The notes under the pieces were generated by a model. That model did no database searches. It had not been told where the DNA came from and saw only the letters and a program-made list of their open reading frames with translations. Shown here in pieces: positions 34,743-43,065 of a stretch of DNA of 64,000 bases. Numbering within the stretch: the first letter of the stretch is position 1; every line of letters starts with the position of its first letter. The position numbers and the translations under genes are program-made. This DNA comes from Anaerolineales bacterium (GTDB lineage: Bacteria; Chloroflexota; Anaerolineae; Anaerolineales; Villigracilaceae), in assembly GCA_016789305.1 (NCBI GenBank), contig JAEURJ010000007.1, positions 124,001-188,000 of the forward strand, in the 5' to 3' direction.

Positions 34743-34868
34743 CGTCCTGAGCGGAGCTGCACAAACTTTGTGTAGCGCAGTCGAAGGATGTGTTGTTAGA
34801 AGATTAATGTTGTAGGCATATTGCCCTTCGACTGCGCCGCAAAAAACTGCGGCTCCGCTCAGGGCGAA
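34743..34868. repeat. Dispersed inverted-repeat element, copy A
   Basis: A 126-bp element with long terminal inverted repeats. It starts CGTCCTGAGCGGAGC and ends GCTCCGCTCAGGGCG. An inner inverted pair is GCGCAGTCGAAGG and CCTTCGACTGCGC. Copies B (42047) and C (44751) share the outer and inner arms. All three end immediately before the ribosome binding site of a gene. Confidence 0.85.
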
Positions 34869-34875
34869 AGGAGAT

Positions 34876-35298
34876 ATGATGGCAAATCAAGTTTTCCCCG
34901 AACCAACAGTGGGTGTTTTTATTTTCAATGCGGCAGGTGAGTTGCTGCTTTTAAAGAGTCACAAATGGCCAGGCAAATATGTCGTTCCCGGCGGACACGT
35001 GGAATTGGGGGAGCGGCTGGAAGAGGCTGCGGTCCGCGAGGCGAAGGAGGAGACCGGGTTGGATATTTACGACTTGAAATTCATCAACTTTCAGCAGTTC
35101 ATTTATGATCCTGCATTTTGGAAACAGCGCCACTTCATCTTTTTCGATTATGCCTGCAAAGCGGACTCTCTCGAGGTGAAGTTGAATGACGAGGCCGAGG
35201 AGCATATCTGGGTTAGGTTGGAGGCGGCTCTTCATCTGCCGTTGGATGTGTATACGCGGACTTCGGTCGAGAAGATCATTGCTGGAAATTTGTCATAG
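34876..35298 (+). CDS. Nudix hydrolase
   Basis: A 140-residue Nudix protein. The full Nudix box runs from GGHVELGERLEEAA to VREAKEETGL, with metal-binding glutamates in REAKEETG. The N-terminal GVFIFNAAGELLLLK and KWPGKYVVPGG are usual. It hydrolyses a nucleoside diphosphate-linked substrate that cannot be specified. Two ATG codons (34876 and 34879) are both served by AAAGGAG, which lies at the end of inverted-repeat copy A; the second may be the true start. Confidence 0.88.
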   Translation: MMANQVFPEPTVGVFIFNAAGELLLLKSHKWPGKYVVPGGHVELGERLEEAAVREAKEETGLDIYDLKFINFQQFIYDPAFWKQRHFIFFDYACKADSLEVKLNDEAEEHIWVRLEAALHLPLDVYTRTSVEKIIAGNLS

Positions 35299-35319
35299 TT
35301 TGCTCCATACTTAAGTGGC

Positions 35320-35348
35320 TTGCGGACCGGCTTGAAAATGGGTAAGAT
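35320..35348 (+). promoter_or_regulatory. Candidate promoter of the attenuator leader
   Basis: TTGCGG (35320-35325), a 17-bp spacer and TAAGAT (35343-35348). The implied start near 35355 lies just before the ATG of a 37-codon leader ORF. Confidence 0.4.
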
Positions 35349-35357
35349 AAATAAGCC

Positions 35358-35471
35358 ATGAACGGAATTCTGGCTTTTCGACTTTCAGGCATATTTTGCC
35401 TCATGGTCAGCACGCCTGACGGGTACTCCCATACCTGTCAGGCTTTTTTTATCTCTACACAAGGAGAATGA
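35358..35471 (+). CDS. Putative 37-residue leader peptide before aminotransferase gene
   Basis: A small ORF begins MNGILAFRLSGIFCLMV and its TGA lies directly before the aminotransferase ATG. It has four Phe codons. A terminator (35414-35450) lies within its frame, and the segment TCAGGC (35385-35390) can pair with the terminator 5-prime arm, as in amino-acid attenuators. No ribosome binding site is seen, but the inferred mRNA start is about 3 nt upstream. Translation is unproven and the ORF could be chance. Confidence 0.35.
   Translation: MNGILAFRLSGIFCLMVSTPDGYSHTCQAFFISTQGE
35414..35450 (+). terminator. Terminator or attenuator ahead of aminotransferase gene
   Basis: GCCTGACGGGT (35414-35424) pairs with ACCTGTCAGGC (35433-35443), followed by seven T. 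The upstream TCAGGC at 35385-35390 is complementary to GCCTGA of the stem and could form an antiterminator. Confidence 0.82.
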
Positions 35472-36716
35472 ATGCAGACACCCTGGGAATATCGTTACGC
35501 TCATCGTATGCAAAAAATGGGGAGTTCGGTGATCCGCGAATTGTTGAAGTTCACCGAGCAGCCGGACATCATTTCGTTTGCCGGTGGATTGCCGGCTCCG
35601 GAGGTTTTTCCGGTAAATGAATTTCAAGAGGCATGCAATCGTGTATTGATGGAGCAGGGCGCACAGGCTTTGCAATACAGCACCACGGAAGGATATCTGC
35701 CGCTGCGTGAAATGATCTCGCGTCACACAGGCCGATACAGCGTGAAGGTGACCGCAGATAACATTATGATCACCTCCGGCTCGCAGCAGGCGCTGGATTT
35801 TATCGGCAGACTTTTTATTAATCGCGGCGATTATGTGGTCGTTGAATCGCCGACTTACCTTGGCGCGTTGCAGGCGTGGAATGCGTATGGGGCGCAATAT
35901 ATATCCGTGCCTTCGGATGAGCACGGCATGTTGGTGGATCAATTGGAAGAAGCGCTTCGAATCGGACCGAAGTTCATCTACGTGCTCCCGAACTTTCAGA
36001 ACCCTTCCGGCTCCACGATGAGTCTGGAACGCCGCAAACGCTTGATCCTGCTTGCGGACCAGTACGGCGTGCCAATCGTCGAGGATGATCCCTACGGACA
36101 ATTGCGCTACGACGGCGATCACATTCCTTCGGTGGTGTATTTGGATAGCCGCTATCGATATGATGGCGATGAGAGCGGCGAATATACCGGCAATGTGATC
36201 TATCTCAGCACGTTCTCGAAGTTGCTTGCGCCGGGTCTGCGCCTCGCCTGGGTGATCGCACCGCCGCAAGTGATTCGTAAACTGGTGATGACGAAACAAG
36301 CTGCGGATTTGCATACATCGTCATTCATTCAGCACATTGCCTATGAAGTGGCAAAAGGCGGATTTTTGGATGAGCATGTCAAAGTCATTCGCGCCACTTA
36401 TAAAGAGCGCCGCGACGTGATGCTTGAAATGATGGAGGAGATGTTCCCCTCCGAAGTACGCTGGACCAAACCGCAGGGTGGCATGTTCCTGTGGGGTGTA
36501 TTACCCGAAGGTATGGATGCGACTGAAGTTTTGAAGGAAGCTCTTGTACGTAAAGTGGCATTTGTTCCCGGCACAGCCTTCCACCCGAACGGTGGCGGGG
36601 CAAATACAATGCGATTGAATTTCTCGTTCTCGTCACCGGATGTGATCCGTGAAGGGATTACGAGATTGGGAACGACGTTGAAGGAAGTCTTGAGCAGGAA
36701 CGGTTTTCACAAGTAA
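35472..36716 (+). CDS. PLP-dependent aminotransferase, LysN/2-aminoadipate type
   Basis: A 414-residue fold-type I aminotransferase of the subgroup containing LysN and kynurenine/2-aminoadipate aminotransferases. ISFAGGLPAPEVFP near the start, TSGSQQALDFIGR, PNFQNPSGSTMS, VEDDPYGQLRY and the PLP lysine in YLSTFSKLLAPGLRLAW are all conserved. The amino donor and acceptor cannot be fixed; aromatic, branched-chain or aminoadipate substrates are common. AAGGAG precedes the ATG. A leader with terminator and possible antiterminator lies upstream, suggesting amino-acid-linked control. Confidence 0.9.
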   Translation: MQTPWEYRYAHRMQKMGSSVIRELLKFTEQPDIISFAGGLPAPEVFPVNEFQEACNRVLMEQGAQALQYSTTEGYLPLREMISRHTGRYSVKVTADNIMITSGSQQALDFIGRLFINRGDYVVVESPTYLGALQAWNAYGAQYISVPSDEHGMLVDQLEEALRIGPKFIYVLPNFQNPSGSTMSLERRKRLILLADQYGVPIVEDDPYGQLRYDGDHIPSVVYLDSRYRYDGDESGEYTGNVIYLSTFSKLLAPGLRLAWVIAPPQVIRKLVMTKQAADLHTSSFIQHIAYEVAKGGFLDEHVKVIRATYKERRDVMLEMMEEMFPSEVRWTKPQGGMFLWGVLPEGMDATEVLKEALVRKVAFVPGTAFHPNGGGANTMRLNFSFSSPDVIREGITRLGTTLKEVLSRNGFHK

Positions 36717-36756
36717 AATCAAAAAGGCCGCAACAATTGTTGCGACCTTTTTGATT
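36717..36756. terminator. Bidirectional terminator
   Basis: A stem from AATCAAAAAGG to CCTTTTTGATT, with an inner CGCAACAATTGTTGCG palindrome, separates two converging genes. The last base pairs overlap the stop codon of the minus-strand gene. Confidence 0.88.
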
Positions 36757-38857
36757 AAGAAACTTTCTTCAGAAGGATTCTATTCCAGTCCAGCATGGTC
36801 TTTAGATGTTCCATTGGAACCTGCCCTTCCGGAACGTAGCCGACAAAGGAGCGGTTGTAGGTATCTTCGGTGCCATCGGAGAGATGCCACGACAGCGGCA
36901 TTCTAAAAATACCAACAGCTGAAATACCTTTGTCGCTATCCGGTAACGCAGTTTCGTAAGTGATGACCATCGTTCCGTCAGCGGTTTCGCCCACTTCTGC
37001 AACAGTTGCTTCGTGGATCCAACGCAGCCATTGCTGCTGTGTGACTTTGGCTTTGGTCTCCGGGTTGACCACTGTGCGCGAGCGCGTGACGGTATCACCT
37101 CTTCTGTAAGCCCAGGGCGTGTTACCTGATTTGGTATCGATGTTTTTGTCGGCGGGGAAAGATGCCGGCAGCAGGTCCACGCCACTTTTTGTTTTTACCG
37201 ATTTTGCGATCTGCCATGCATTGGGTTCTTTATCCACGAAACGCAGCCAGAGGATGCTTGCACCGGGGACGTAATCTTTTTCCGTGGCAGGCCTTGTATA
37301 AAATGGGCGCGGATTTCCCGGTAACGTATTTTCCGTTTCGATGCCGGAATACCATTTTGGTTTGGGAGTTAATCCTCCGGGAGGCAGATGTCCGCGGATG
37401 TGCTGTACGTGCTCCGCAGTTTCATTGCATACGGCGCGCGAGACGATCAACTCGTGGGTGCGTCCATGCTCTTCGCGCCAGGCGGAGGTATCGTAGTTTT
37501 CCCATGCATCCAACACCATGCGGATATCGTTGTATTGCGGTGCGTATCGTTCCGCTTCTTCTTCGGGGGTGAGTTTCTCCCAGTTGAAATCCTCCACGTG
37601 GTTTACGCGCAGCGGCGTGAGCTTAACGATCTCTTTCCATGCCCATGTTGGGAACTTGGTTTTCATCGCCTCGATTTTTTTCAGCACTTCATCCGTGGAT
37701 AAACTTTGAATTTCATAGTTGGCTTCTTCCGCCTGCAGTGCGGCGAGGCCGGCGCGGCGCGTCTTCGGTCCATTGGCTTTCACGCTGAGCATGTGCAGGG
37801 CCACTTTGTCCTTCCACGCTTTGTCAGTGGCGCGCGCCAGCCTGGGGACGTTTGACCCGCTTCCGGTTTCGTATGCGGCGATCTTTTCCCTGCATAATTT
37901 TTCAACGGTCCCATCATCCAGCGCTTTTGAATTTTTCTCAAGCTCGGCTGCATTGAGTCGGATCAAAAGATCTTTCGGGTCTGCCCACGAGCCATGCGCG
38001 CTGGCGTATCTCATACCGGAGAAATGTACGACCATATATTGCAGCCAGTACGGATAACGGGCGGGCTCTTTCTTGAAGCGTTGATAAATTTCCTCAAGCA
38101 ATTCGTATTGTTTCTTCTTTTCAAGCGACGCCCTGTATTCCTCCACCTTCCATATGGCAATATCGCGAACGGTGACTGGATTCTCGGGTGCATAGTGGAC
38201 GAGAAATTCCGCTTCTTCCATCGCGAAGGCAGGATCGCTTTTCTTCTGCTTGTACCACGCGAGTTTTCTTCCTTCGATCTTGTCGTAGGTTTTAAGGAAG
38301 GCGCGCAGTTGATCGAGTTCCTGCTCCGCCATCGGCAGGGTGATGTTTTGTTTGACTTCCAGCTCTTTTGCTTCCGCTGCACGCTTGGGATGATCGGGGG
38401 CCATGTTTTCCAGGCGGCGCGTCTTGGATCGCACCAGGTCCCTCAGCATGTTTCGATGTTGCAGCCAGTATTGGATTTGGGCTTCCACGAAACTCCGCTC
38501 GCCGCGAATATCCCTGGGCCAGCTGTCGATAAAGAGCGCATGGAAATTATTGATCTCGGTTAACTCGGCCTCGTCGGTCGGTTTGTATTTCGTGAAATAG
38601 TGGCGTACATCCTTGAGCTGGAAATATTCACGCAGCACTTTGTACGATTTATAGGCTGTGACTGCGGCGGCCTCCTGCGCATTTACATAGGCATCCACTT
38701 CGGTTTTTAGCGTGGAAATGTTCTTGTCCTTATATTGCTTCCAAACATCGATCTCCATGTAGTAGGTGAGGAAGTCGCGCAGCTTTGGCTCGCGCATGGG
38801 GTAGATTGTTTTGCATAAGATCTCGTTCTGCCATTGGAAATAAAAGGGTGATGTCAT
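36755..38857 (-). CDS. Large uncharacterised protein, 700 residues
   Basis: I do not recognise this protein. The ATG at 38857 (MTSPFYFQWQNEIL) has GGAGCG 7 nt upstream and is preferred to the open frame starting at 38896. It has no signal peptide or membrane helix. The first 450 residues are charged and helical, rich in Lys, Glu and aromatics, with likely coiled segments around YRASLEKKKQYELLEEIYQRF. The last 200 residues look like a beta-rich domain (LWLRFVDKEPNAW, TVTRSRTVVNPETK). No nucleotide-binding or catalytic motif is apparent. It is monocistronic and divergent from a membrane-anchored protein gene. Probably cytosolic and structural or binding. Confidence 0.8.
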   Translation of the reverse strand: MTSPFYFQWQNEILCKTIYPMREPKLRDFLTYYMEIDVWKQYKDKNISTLKTEVDAYVNAQEAAAVTAYKSYKVLREYFQLKDVRHYFTKYKPTDEAELTEINNFHALFIDSWPRDIRGERSFVEAQIQYWLQHRNMLRDLVRSKTRRLENMAPDHPKRAAEAKELEVKQNITLPMAEQELDQLRAFLKTYDKIEGRKLAWYKQKKSDPAFAMEEAEFLVHYAPENPVTVRDIAIWKVEEYRASLEKKKQYELLEEIYQRFKKEPARYPYWLQYMVVHFSGMRYASAHGSWADPKDLLIRLNAAELEKNSKALDDGTVEKLCREKIAAYETGSGSNVPRLARATDKAWKDKVALHMLSVKANGPKTRRAGLAALQAEEANYEIQSLSTDEVLKKIEAMKTKFPTWAWKEIVKLTPLRVNHVEDFNWEKLTPEEEAERYAPQYNDIRMVLDAWENYDTSAWREEHGRTHELIVSRAVCNETAEHVQHIRGHLPPGGLTPKPKWYSGIETENTLPGNPRPFYTRPATEKDYVPGASILWLRFVDKEPNAWQIAKSVKTKSGVDLLPASFPADKNIDTKSGNTPWAYRRGDTVTRSRTVVNPETKAKVTQQQWLRWIHEATVAEVGETADGTMVITYETALPDSDKGISAVGIFRMPLSWHLSDGTEDTYNRSFVGYVPEGQVPMEHLKTMLDWNRILLKKVS

Positions 38858-39032
38858 TATTGCGCTCCGTGGTGTGCTCTTGCTGGAATGGGACATATTT
38901 TAGTGCATACATCGGGTAATCGGCCACTGCCCAGGCTGGGAGGAATGGAGCAGGCAAAACGCTTGATGATTATTCATTCTCTTGGTAGCATCCGTGCAAC
39001 GATATCGTTTCTACTTGAGGAGAAGAGATTTC

Positions 39033-40091
39033 ATGGAACAAAATGTGTCCCCGCAGCCTACAAAAGGCGGCAACAAACTATTAATTGGGTGCCTGGTGGC
39101 TGGCTTGATCGGTTTCGTCGGATTGGTGATCCTGGGCGGCGGTGCCTATTATTTCGGGCTCATTCCCCAGTTTGCGGCCGCTCCTGCCTCCGTGGCAAAC
39201 CCTGAACCTGTTGTAACAACTGAACTGGTTGCGACGGAAACCGCTCCCACTCTTGAAACAGTGCCGGCGACCGAACTTCCAGTGGCAACGGCTACTCTTG
39301 CATCGACCCCACCCAAGGTGGAAGTGTATGACCTGACCTCCAATGTGCAATATCCATCATTGGCTGTTTTGGCCGGCGATATAAATGCTGTAACCATCCT
39401 GCCAAATCAGCCGACTGTTTTGGAAATGCACTGGTGCGCGAAGGGCGAATCCACCCTGTCCAAGATGACCAACTTAATGGATCTGACCGTCTTGATCAAT
39501 GATACGGATATCCCGGCTGGCTCCTTCGGTCTTGTCACCTATCAGACCGTGCTGGAGATCAATGGCAAAAAGGAATCTGCTCTTTGCAACCAGTTGACCG
39601 GCCTCGTGCGTAATTGGAGCGAAGGGGAATACACCGTCAAACTTTCGCTGCGTGCCACCGGTGCTTACAACGATGGCTGGAAGGATCATCCTGCGGATGA
39701 AGTGCAGGAGCTTTCATACAATGTCAGTGTCACGCCCTCGGCTTCTTCTGCCGAATGGGGGCGATGTGAAATGTTTGAAGATATAAAAGCCGAATTGGTT
39801 TTCCTGGACCCTGAACCCAAGAAGCCGCTTGGCTTTTACTTGAAATTTGCGAACGGCGTGCCCGGCCTGGAGACTGCCATCGCAGGTGATGACGGCGATT
39901 GGGAATACAATGCTTCCATTGATGAAGCGGTTTCTGATAAAAAATGTACGTTTGAAGAAGGCTATGAGGGACGGTTGTATTGCAAAGTTCAGCTTCTGTC
40001 GAATTATGCAAAGACCGTCCGCCCGGTCAGTGTGTTCGTGAACGGATGCAGCTGGCCCGTCTATTACAATTCGGACGCGGAAATTCCTTAA
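39033..40091 (+). CDS. Membrane-anchored hypothetical protein with Thr/Pro spacer
   Basis: A 352-residue protein. The N-terminus has a short cytosolic head, one membrane helix (about residues 18-42) and a Thr/Ala/Pro/Val-rich spacer (about 48-88). An extracellular beta-rich domain (about 95-350) follows with six Cys that could form disulfides (for example MHWCAKGES, SALCNQLTG and NGCSWPVYY). I chose the ATG at 39033 because TTGAGGAGAAG precedes it. No family recognised and no enzyme motif visible. It is followed by a strong bidirectional terminator. Confidence 0.82.
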   Translation: MEQNVSPQPTKGGNKLLIGCLVAGLIGFVGLVILGGGAYYFGLIPQFAAAPASVANPEPVVTTELVATETAPTLETVPATELPVATATLASTPPKVEVYDLTSNVQYPSLAVLAGDINAVTILPNQPTVLEMHWCAKGESTLSKMTNLMDLTVLINDTDIPAGSFGLVTYQTVLEINGKKESALCNQLTGLVRNWSEGEYTVKLSLRATGAYNDGWKDHPADEVQELSYNVSVTPSASSAEWGRCEMFEDIKAELVFLDPEPKKPLGFYLKFANGVPGLETAIAGDDGDWEYNASIDEAVSDKKCTFEEGYEGRLYCKVQLLSNYAKTVRPVSVFVNGCSWPVYYNSDAEIP

Positions 40092-40114
40092 ATCGTCTCC
40101 ATGATTTGACTTCA

Positions 40115-40152
40115 AAAAAGTTCTGAAGATTTCGCATCTTCAGAACTTTTTT
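40115..40152. terminator. Bidirectional terminator
   Basis: AAAAAAGTTCTGAAGA pairs with TCTTCAGAACTTTTTT around a 7-nt loop between two converging genes. Confidence 0.92.
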
Positions 40153-40157
40153 CTTTG

Positions 40158-41171
40158 CTAGCTTCTGTCTGCAATCGGTTTGAGATAGGAATCCAAAAGT
40201 TCATCCATCTGTGCAAGTGACTCGCAGACGAAGAACATCGGGTTGAAGGCATAGACCGTCTTGGGGATCCGTGCGATGGTCTCCACGTTGAAGGGCACAA
40301 GGATCACTTCGCCGCCGAAATATCCTTTACGGGAAATCCCGAGCTTGTCGTACAGTGCGTGTACCACGTTCCAACCCTGCTCGCCGGAGGACATCTGTCC
40401 CTTTTGATGCAGTTCGTTGACGCCGTCGATGATTCGATACAGGTCGTTCTTGTTCGCAAGAAATGCTTTCTGTAGTTGTTGAAAAATATTTCTGCTGTAG
40501 TCGATCACATTATCGCGTCCCAGCCGGTAGAATTCCATGATCGTGTTTTCCAGCTCGGCACGGCCGGAGATGATGCCCGCGCCAAACACCTTGAAACGGT
40601 TTTCCTGCACCACCAATCCAAATTCAGTGCTGTACCAGGCGAGGCGCTTGATCACTTCGCGTTCTTCCTGCGTGGCCTTCATATAGGCCGGGGCAAATTT
40701 ATCCTCGATGTTTGCGTAAAACTTCTGCGTGAGAAACGGCAGGTGGCCGAAGATATCGTGGAACATATCCGGCTCCGGTGTGAATTCCATCTGGTCGCGT
40801 GTGCGCAGATAATCGGTGATTAGAAAGATGCGCTGCGCAAATTTTTTGTACCAGTCGTCTGCCAAGGTGTAGCGAACGGCTGTGCGTTCGATGCGCCAGC
40901 CCGTCTGTGGGGTGATGCGTTCATTCAAATGAGTCACTGTGGGAATGCGCTGCGGGTCCAATTGCAGCAATGCCAATCCGTTGAGATATTCCCGGCAAAG
41001 ATGTTCCAGTAAATATGGCTGATGGATCCCGGCAAAGAGATCGGCCCAGATCGCGTGCTGCTCGTCGGTGAAGACCAGCTCCTGGTTCTCATTTGTATAT
41101 TCTCGTGATGGATCGATGTGTTCGGCGACGATATCGCCTGTGTAGGTGGTTTGGTTTTGCTTCATGGTCAT
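40158..41171 (-). CDS. phhA: Phenylalanine 4-monooxygenase
   Basis: A 337-residue aromatic amino acid hydroxylase. The iron ligands are H138 and H143 in DMFHDIFGHLPFL and E183 in WYSTEFGLV. These enzymes use oxygen and a tetrahydropterin to make tyrosine from phenylalanine. It lacks an N-terminal ACT domain, as bacterial forms do. I chose the ATG at 41171 (AGGAGA upstream); the frame extends to 41258 but that part overlaps the divergent promoter region. The neighbours folB, folK, folE and a pteridine-reductase-like SDR could supply and recycle its pterin cofactor. No pterin carbinolamine dehydratase gene is in the window. Confidence 0.9.
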   Translation of the reverse strand: MTMKQNQTTYTGDIVAEHIDPSREYTNENQELVFTDEQHAIWADLFAGIHQPYLLEHLCREYLNGLALLQLDPQRIPTVTHLNERITPQTGWRIERTAVRYTLADDWYKKFAQRIFLITDYLRTRDQMEFTPEPDMFHDIFGHLPFLTQKFYANIEDKFAPAYMKATQEEREVIKRLAWYSTEFGLVVQENRFKVFGAGIISGRAELENTIMEFYRLGRDNVIDYSRNIFQQLQKAFLANKNDLYRIIDGVNELHQKGQMSSGEQGWNVVHALYDKLGISRKGYFGGEVILVPFNVETIARIPKTVYAFNPMFFVCESLAQMDELLDSYLKPIADRS

Positions 41172-41318
41172 ATTTTTACCTTTCTCCTTTAAAGAAAATG
41201 GTTGACGCGCAAAACATATGTGGTTGATATCCGCCCAATGGGATGTTATCACCTGCAAATACGAACGTCAAGAATGCGACAGATCCAGTCCGATTGTAGG
41301 GTGATAAAATCCTTGCAA

Positions 41319-42044
41319 ATGAATGAGTCGCTGCTCGGTAAAACGATTTTGGTGACTGGCGCCGCCCGCCGCGTGGGGCGATTATTGGCCCTGGCCTGTG
41401 GACGCGCCGGCGCGGATGTGATCCTGCATCATGGACATTCCCTCGAAGAGGCGCTCAAGGTTCAAAAAGAGATCGCTTCCTTCGGACGCCGCGCCTGGGT
41501 CCTGCCCGCAGACCTTTCCAACATGGATGAAGTTTTCCGCCTGATCTCGCAGGCAAACGCGCTTTCCCCGTTGTATGCGTTGGTCAACAGTGCTGCCATC
41601 TTTGAAAAACTCTCCTTGCAGGATACGACCCTTGAAGATTGGGAACGGCATCTATCCATTAATCTGACGGCGCCATTCCTGCTGAGTCAATCGTTTGCAA
41701 AACAAACCTCGCACGGACGCATCGTCAACATTTTGGATTGGCGTGCCCTGCGTCCCGCTGCGGACCATTTCCCGTACACTATCAGCAAAGCTGCGTTAGC
41801 CGCCATGACGAAATCGCTTGCGGTTGCCCTGGCGCCCAATATCACTGTCAACGGACTTGCGCTTGGGGCGATCCTCCCGCCCGCAGACAATCCATCCGCG
41901 AGTGAAAAGATGATCGAACACATCCCAGCCAAACGGTGGAGTGAAGCGAACGAAGTTGAAGATGCGCTGCTGTTTTTGTTGACCGGTCCCGCTTACATTA
42001 CCGGCGAGATCATCCACGTGGATGGCGGCAGGCATTTGGTGTAG
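41319..42044 (+). CDS. Pteridine-reductase-like SDR
   Basis: A 241-residue SDR. The cofactor motif VTGAARRVGR has the Arg-rich form of pteridine reductases (PTR1, FolM), which prefer NADPH. YTISKAALAAMTKSLA gives the catalytic Tyr and Lys, and NGLALGAILPP and HVDGGRHLV complete the fold. The Ser position reads ILDWRA, where PTR1-like proteins carry Asp, so the catalytic Ser is absent as in that subgroup. It is divergent from phhA and next to folB, folK and folE, which supports a role in reducing dihydro- to tetrahydropterin. TAAAAT (41305-41310) lies 8 nt before the ATG. Confidence 0.82.
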   Translation: MNESLLGKTILVTGAARRVGRLLALACGRAGADVILHHGHSLEEALKVQKEIASFGRRAWVLPADLSNMDEVFRLISQANALSPLYALVNSAAIFEKLSLQDTTLEDWERHLSINLTAPFLLSQSFAKQTSHGRIVNILDWRALRPAADHFPYTISKAALAAMTKSLAVALAPNITVNGLALGAILPPADNPSASEKMIEHIPAKRWSEANEVEDALLFLLTGPAYITGEIIHVDGGRHLV

Positions 42045-42046
42045 TT

Positions 42047-42177
42047 TTCGTCCAGAGCGGAGCCGCGTGCACTTGCGGTGCAGTCGAAGGACGCGTAATA
42101 AATAAACTTTCCATTTTCAAATAACTCACGCTTCGACTACAGGTCGAAAGAGCGCGACCTTCCGCTCAGCGCGAAAG
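42047..42177. repeat. Dispersed inverted-repeat element, copy B
   Basis: This copy starts TTTTCGTCCAGAGCGGAGCC and ends CTTCCGCTCAGCGCGAAAG. The inner arms GCAGTCGAAGG and CTTCGACT remain recognisable but have decayed. It ends 5 bp before the AAGGAG of folB and appears older than copy A. Confidence 0.8.
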
Positions 42178-42190
42178 TAAAAGGAGAACC

Positions 42191-42547
42191 ATGGACAAGA
42201 CTTTCATCAAAGACCTGCTTGTGCGCGGGATCATCGGCATTCGTGATTGGGAGCGGGAGAAGCCGCAGGATATTCTGATCAATGTGACAGTGTTCAGCGA
42301 TACACGCCGCGCGGCAGAGACCGATGATATTGCGTATTGCGTGGATTACAGCGCACTGGCGAAGAAGATACAAGCCCATGCAGAAACCGCCGCCCGTTTG
42401 ACGGTGGAGGCATTGGCGAATGACCTTGCTCAAATTTGTTTGCAGGAGCAGAGCGTTTTAAAAACCATTGTGCGTGTGGAAAAACCCGGCGCTGTGCGTT
42501 TTGCAGCTTCGGTGGGCGTGGAGATCGAACGCAGCCGCGAGGAATAA
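42191..42547 (+). CDS. folB: Dihydroneopterin aldolase
   Basis: A 118-residue FolB. KDLLVRGIIGIRDWEREKPQ is the conserved start, TDDIAYCVDYSALAKKI the middle and LTVEALANDLAQICL the segment with the catalytic-site Glu; the conserved Lys is in VRVEKPGAV. It splits dihydroneopterin to 6-hydroxymethyl-dihydropterin. The next gene, folK, starts 1 bp after its stop, as in many folate operons. AAGGAG precedes the ATG and lies just past repeat copy B. Confidence 0.9.
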   Translation: MDKTFIKDLLVRGIIGIRDWEREKPQDILINVTVFSDTRRAAETDDIAYCVDYSALAKKIQAHAETAARLTVEALANDLAQICLQEQSVLKTIVRVEKPGAVRFAASVGVEIERSREE

Positions 42548-42548
42548 A

Positions 42549-43016
42549 GTGCATCGCGTGATCTTCAACCTGGGTTCGAATCTTCAAGCGGAACTGAATC
42601 TGCCCAAAGCGATTGATCTGCTTCGAGAGTATGGGCAGGTGACAGCTGTATCCCGCGTGTGGGAATCAGAATCTGTTGGATATGAAGGACCTAATTTCTT
42701 GAACGCTTGTGTTTTATTTCTCACGGAGTTGGAGCCCGCGCCCTTGAAGGGACAGATCATCCGTCCCGTTGAAGCAAGGCTTGGCCGCATTCGCAGTGAG
42801 GATAAAAATGCGCCGCGCCCCATCGATATCGATATTGTCCTGTTCGATGACAAACCATTGAATACAGAATATTGGAATTATGCCTTTGTGGCTGTGCCGC
42901 TGGCGGAATTGATCCCCGATTTTATTCATCCTTTCAGCGGGGAAGCGTTATCTCGTTTTTCCGGACAGGTTCAGGCGCGGACATGGATCGTGCCTCGTCC
43001 TGATGTAAAGATATAA
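42549..43016 (+). CDS. folK: 6-hydroxymethyl-dihydropterin pyrophosphokinase
   Basis: A 155-residue HPPK. FNLGSNLQAELNLPKAIDLL opens the fold, YEGPNFLNACVLF is the substrate loop, and the signature is NAPRPIDIDIVLFDD, with the two Asp that bind magnesium. It transfers pyrophosphate from ATP to 6-hydroxymethyl-dihydropterin. The start is GTG at 42549, just after the folB TAA and served by GAGGAA. The frame extends upstream but would overlap folB. A terminator follows at once. No folP is present in this window. Confidence 0.9.
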   Translation: MHRVIFNLGSNLQAELNLPKAIDLLREYGQVTAVSRVWESESVGYEGPNFLNACVLFLTELEPAPLKGQIIRPVEARLGRIRSEDKNAPRPIDIDIVLFDDKPLNTEYWNYAFVAVPLAELIPDFIHPFSGEALSRFSGQVQARTWIVPRPDVKI

Positions 43017-43048
43017 AAGACGCTGCCTTTCATATGGCAGCGTCTTTT
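43015..43048. terminator. Bidirectional terminator between folK and folE
   Basis: AAAAGACGCTGCC pairs with GGCAGCGTCTTTT around an 8-nt loop. Its first bases overlap the folK stop codon. Confidence 0.9.
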
Positions 43049-43065
43049 ATATTAGGTTGAATGAT

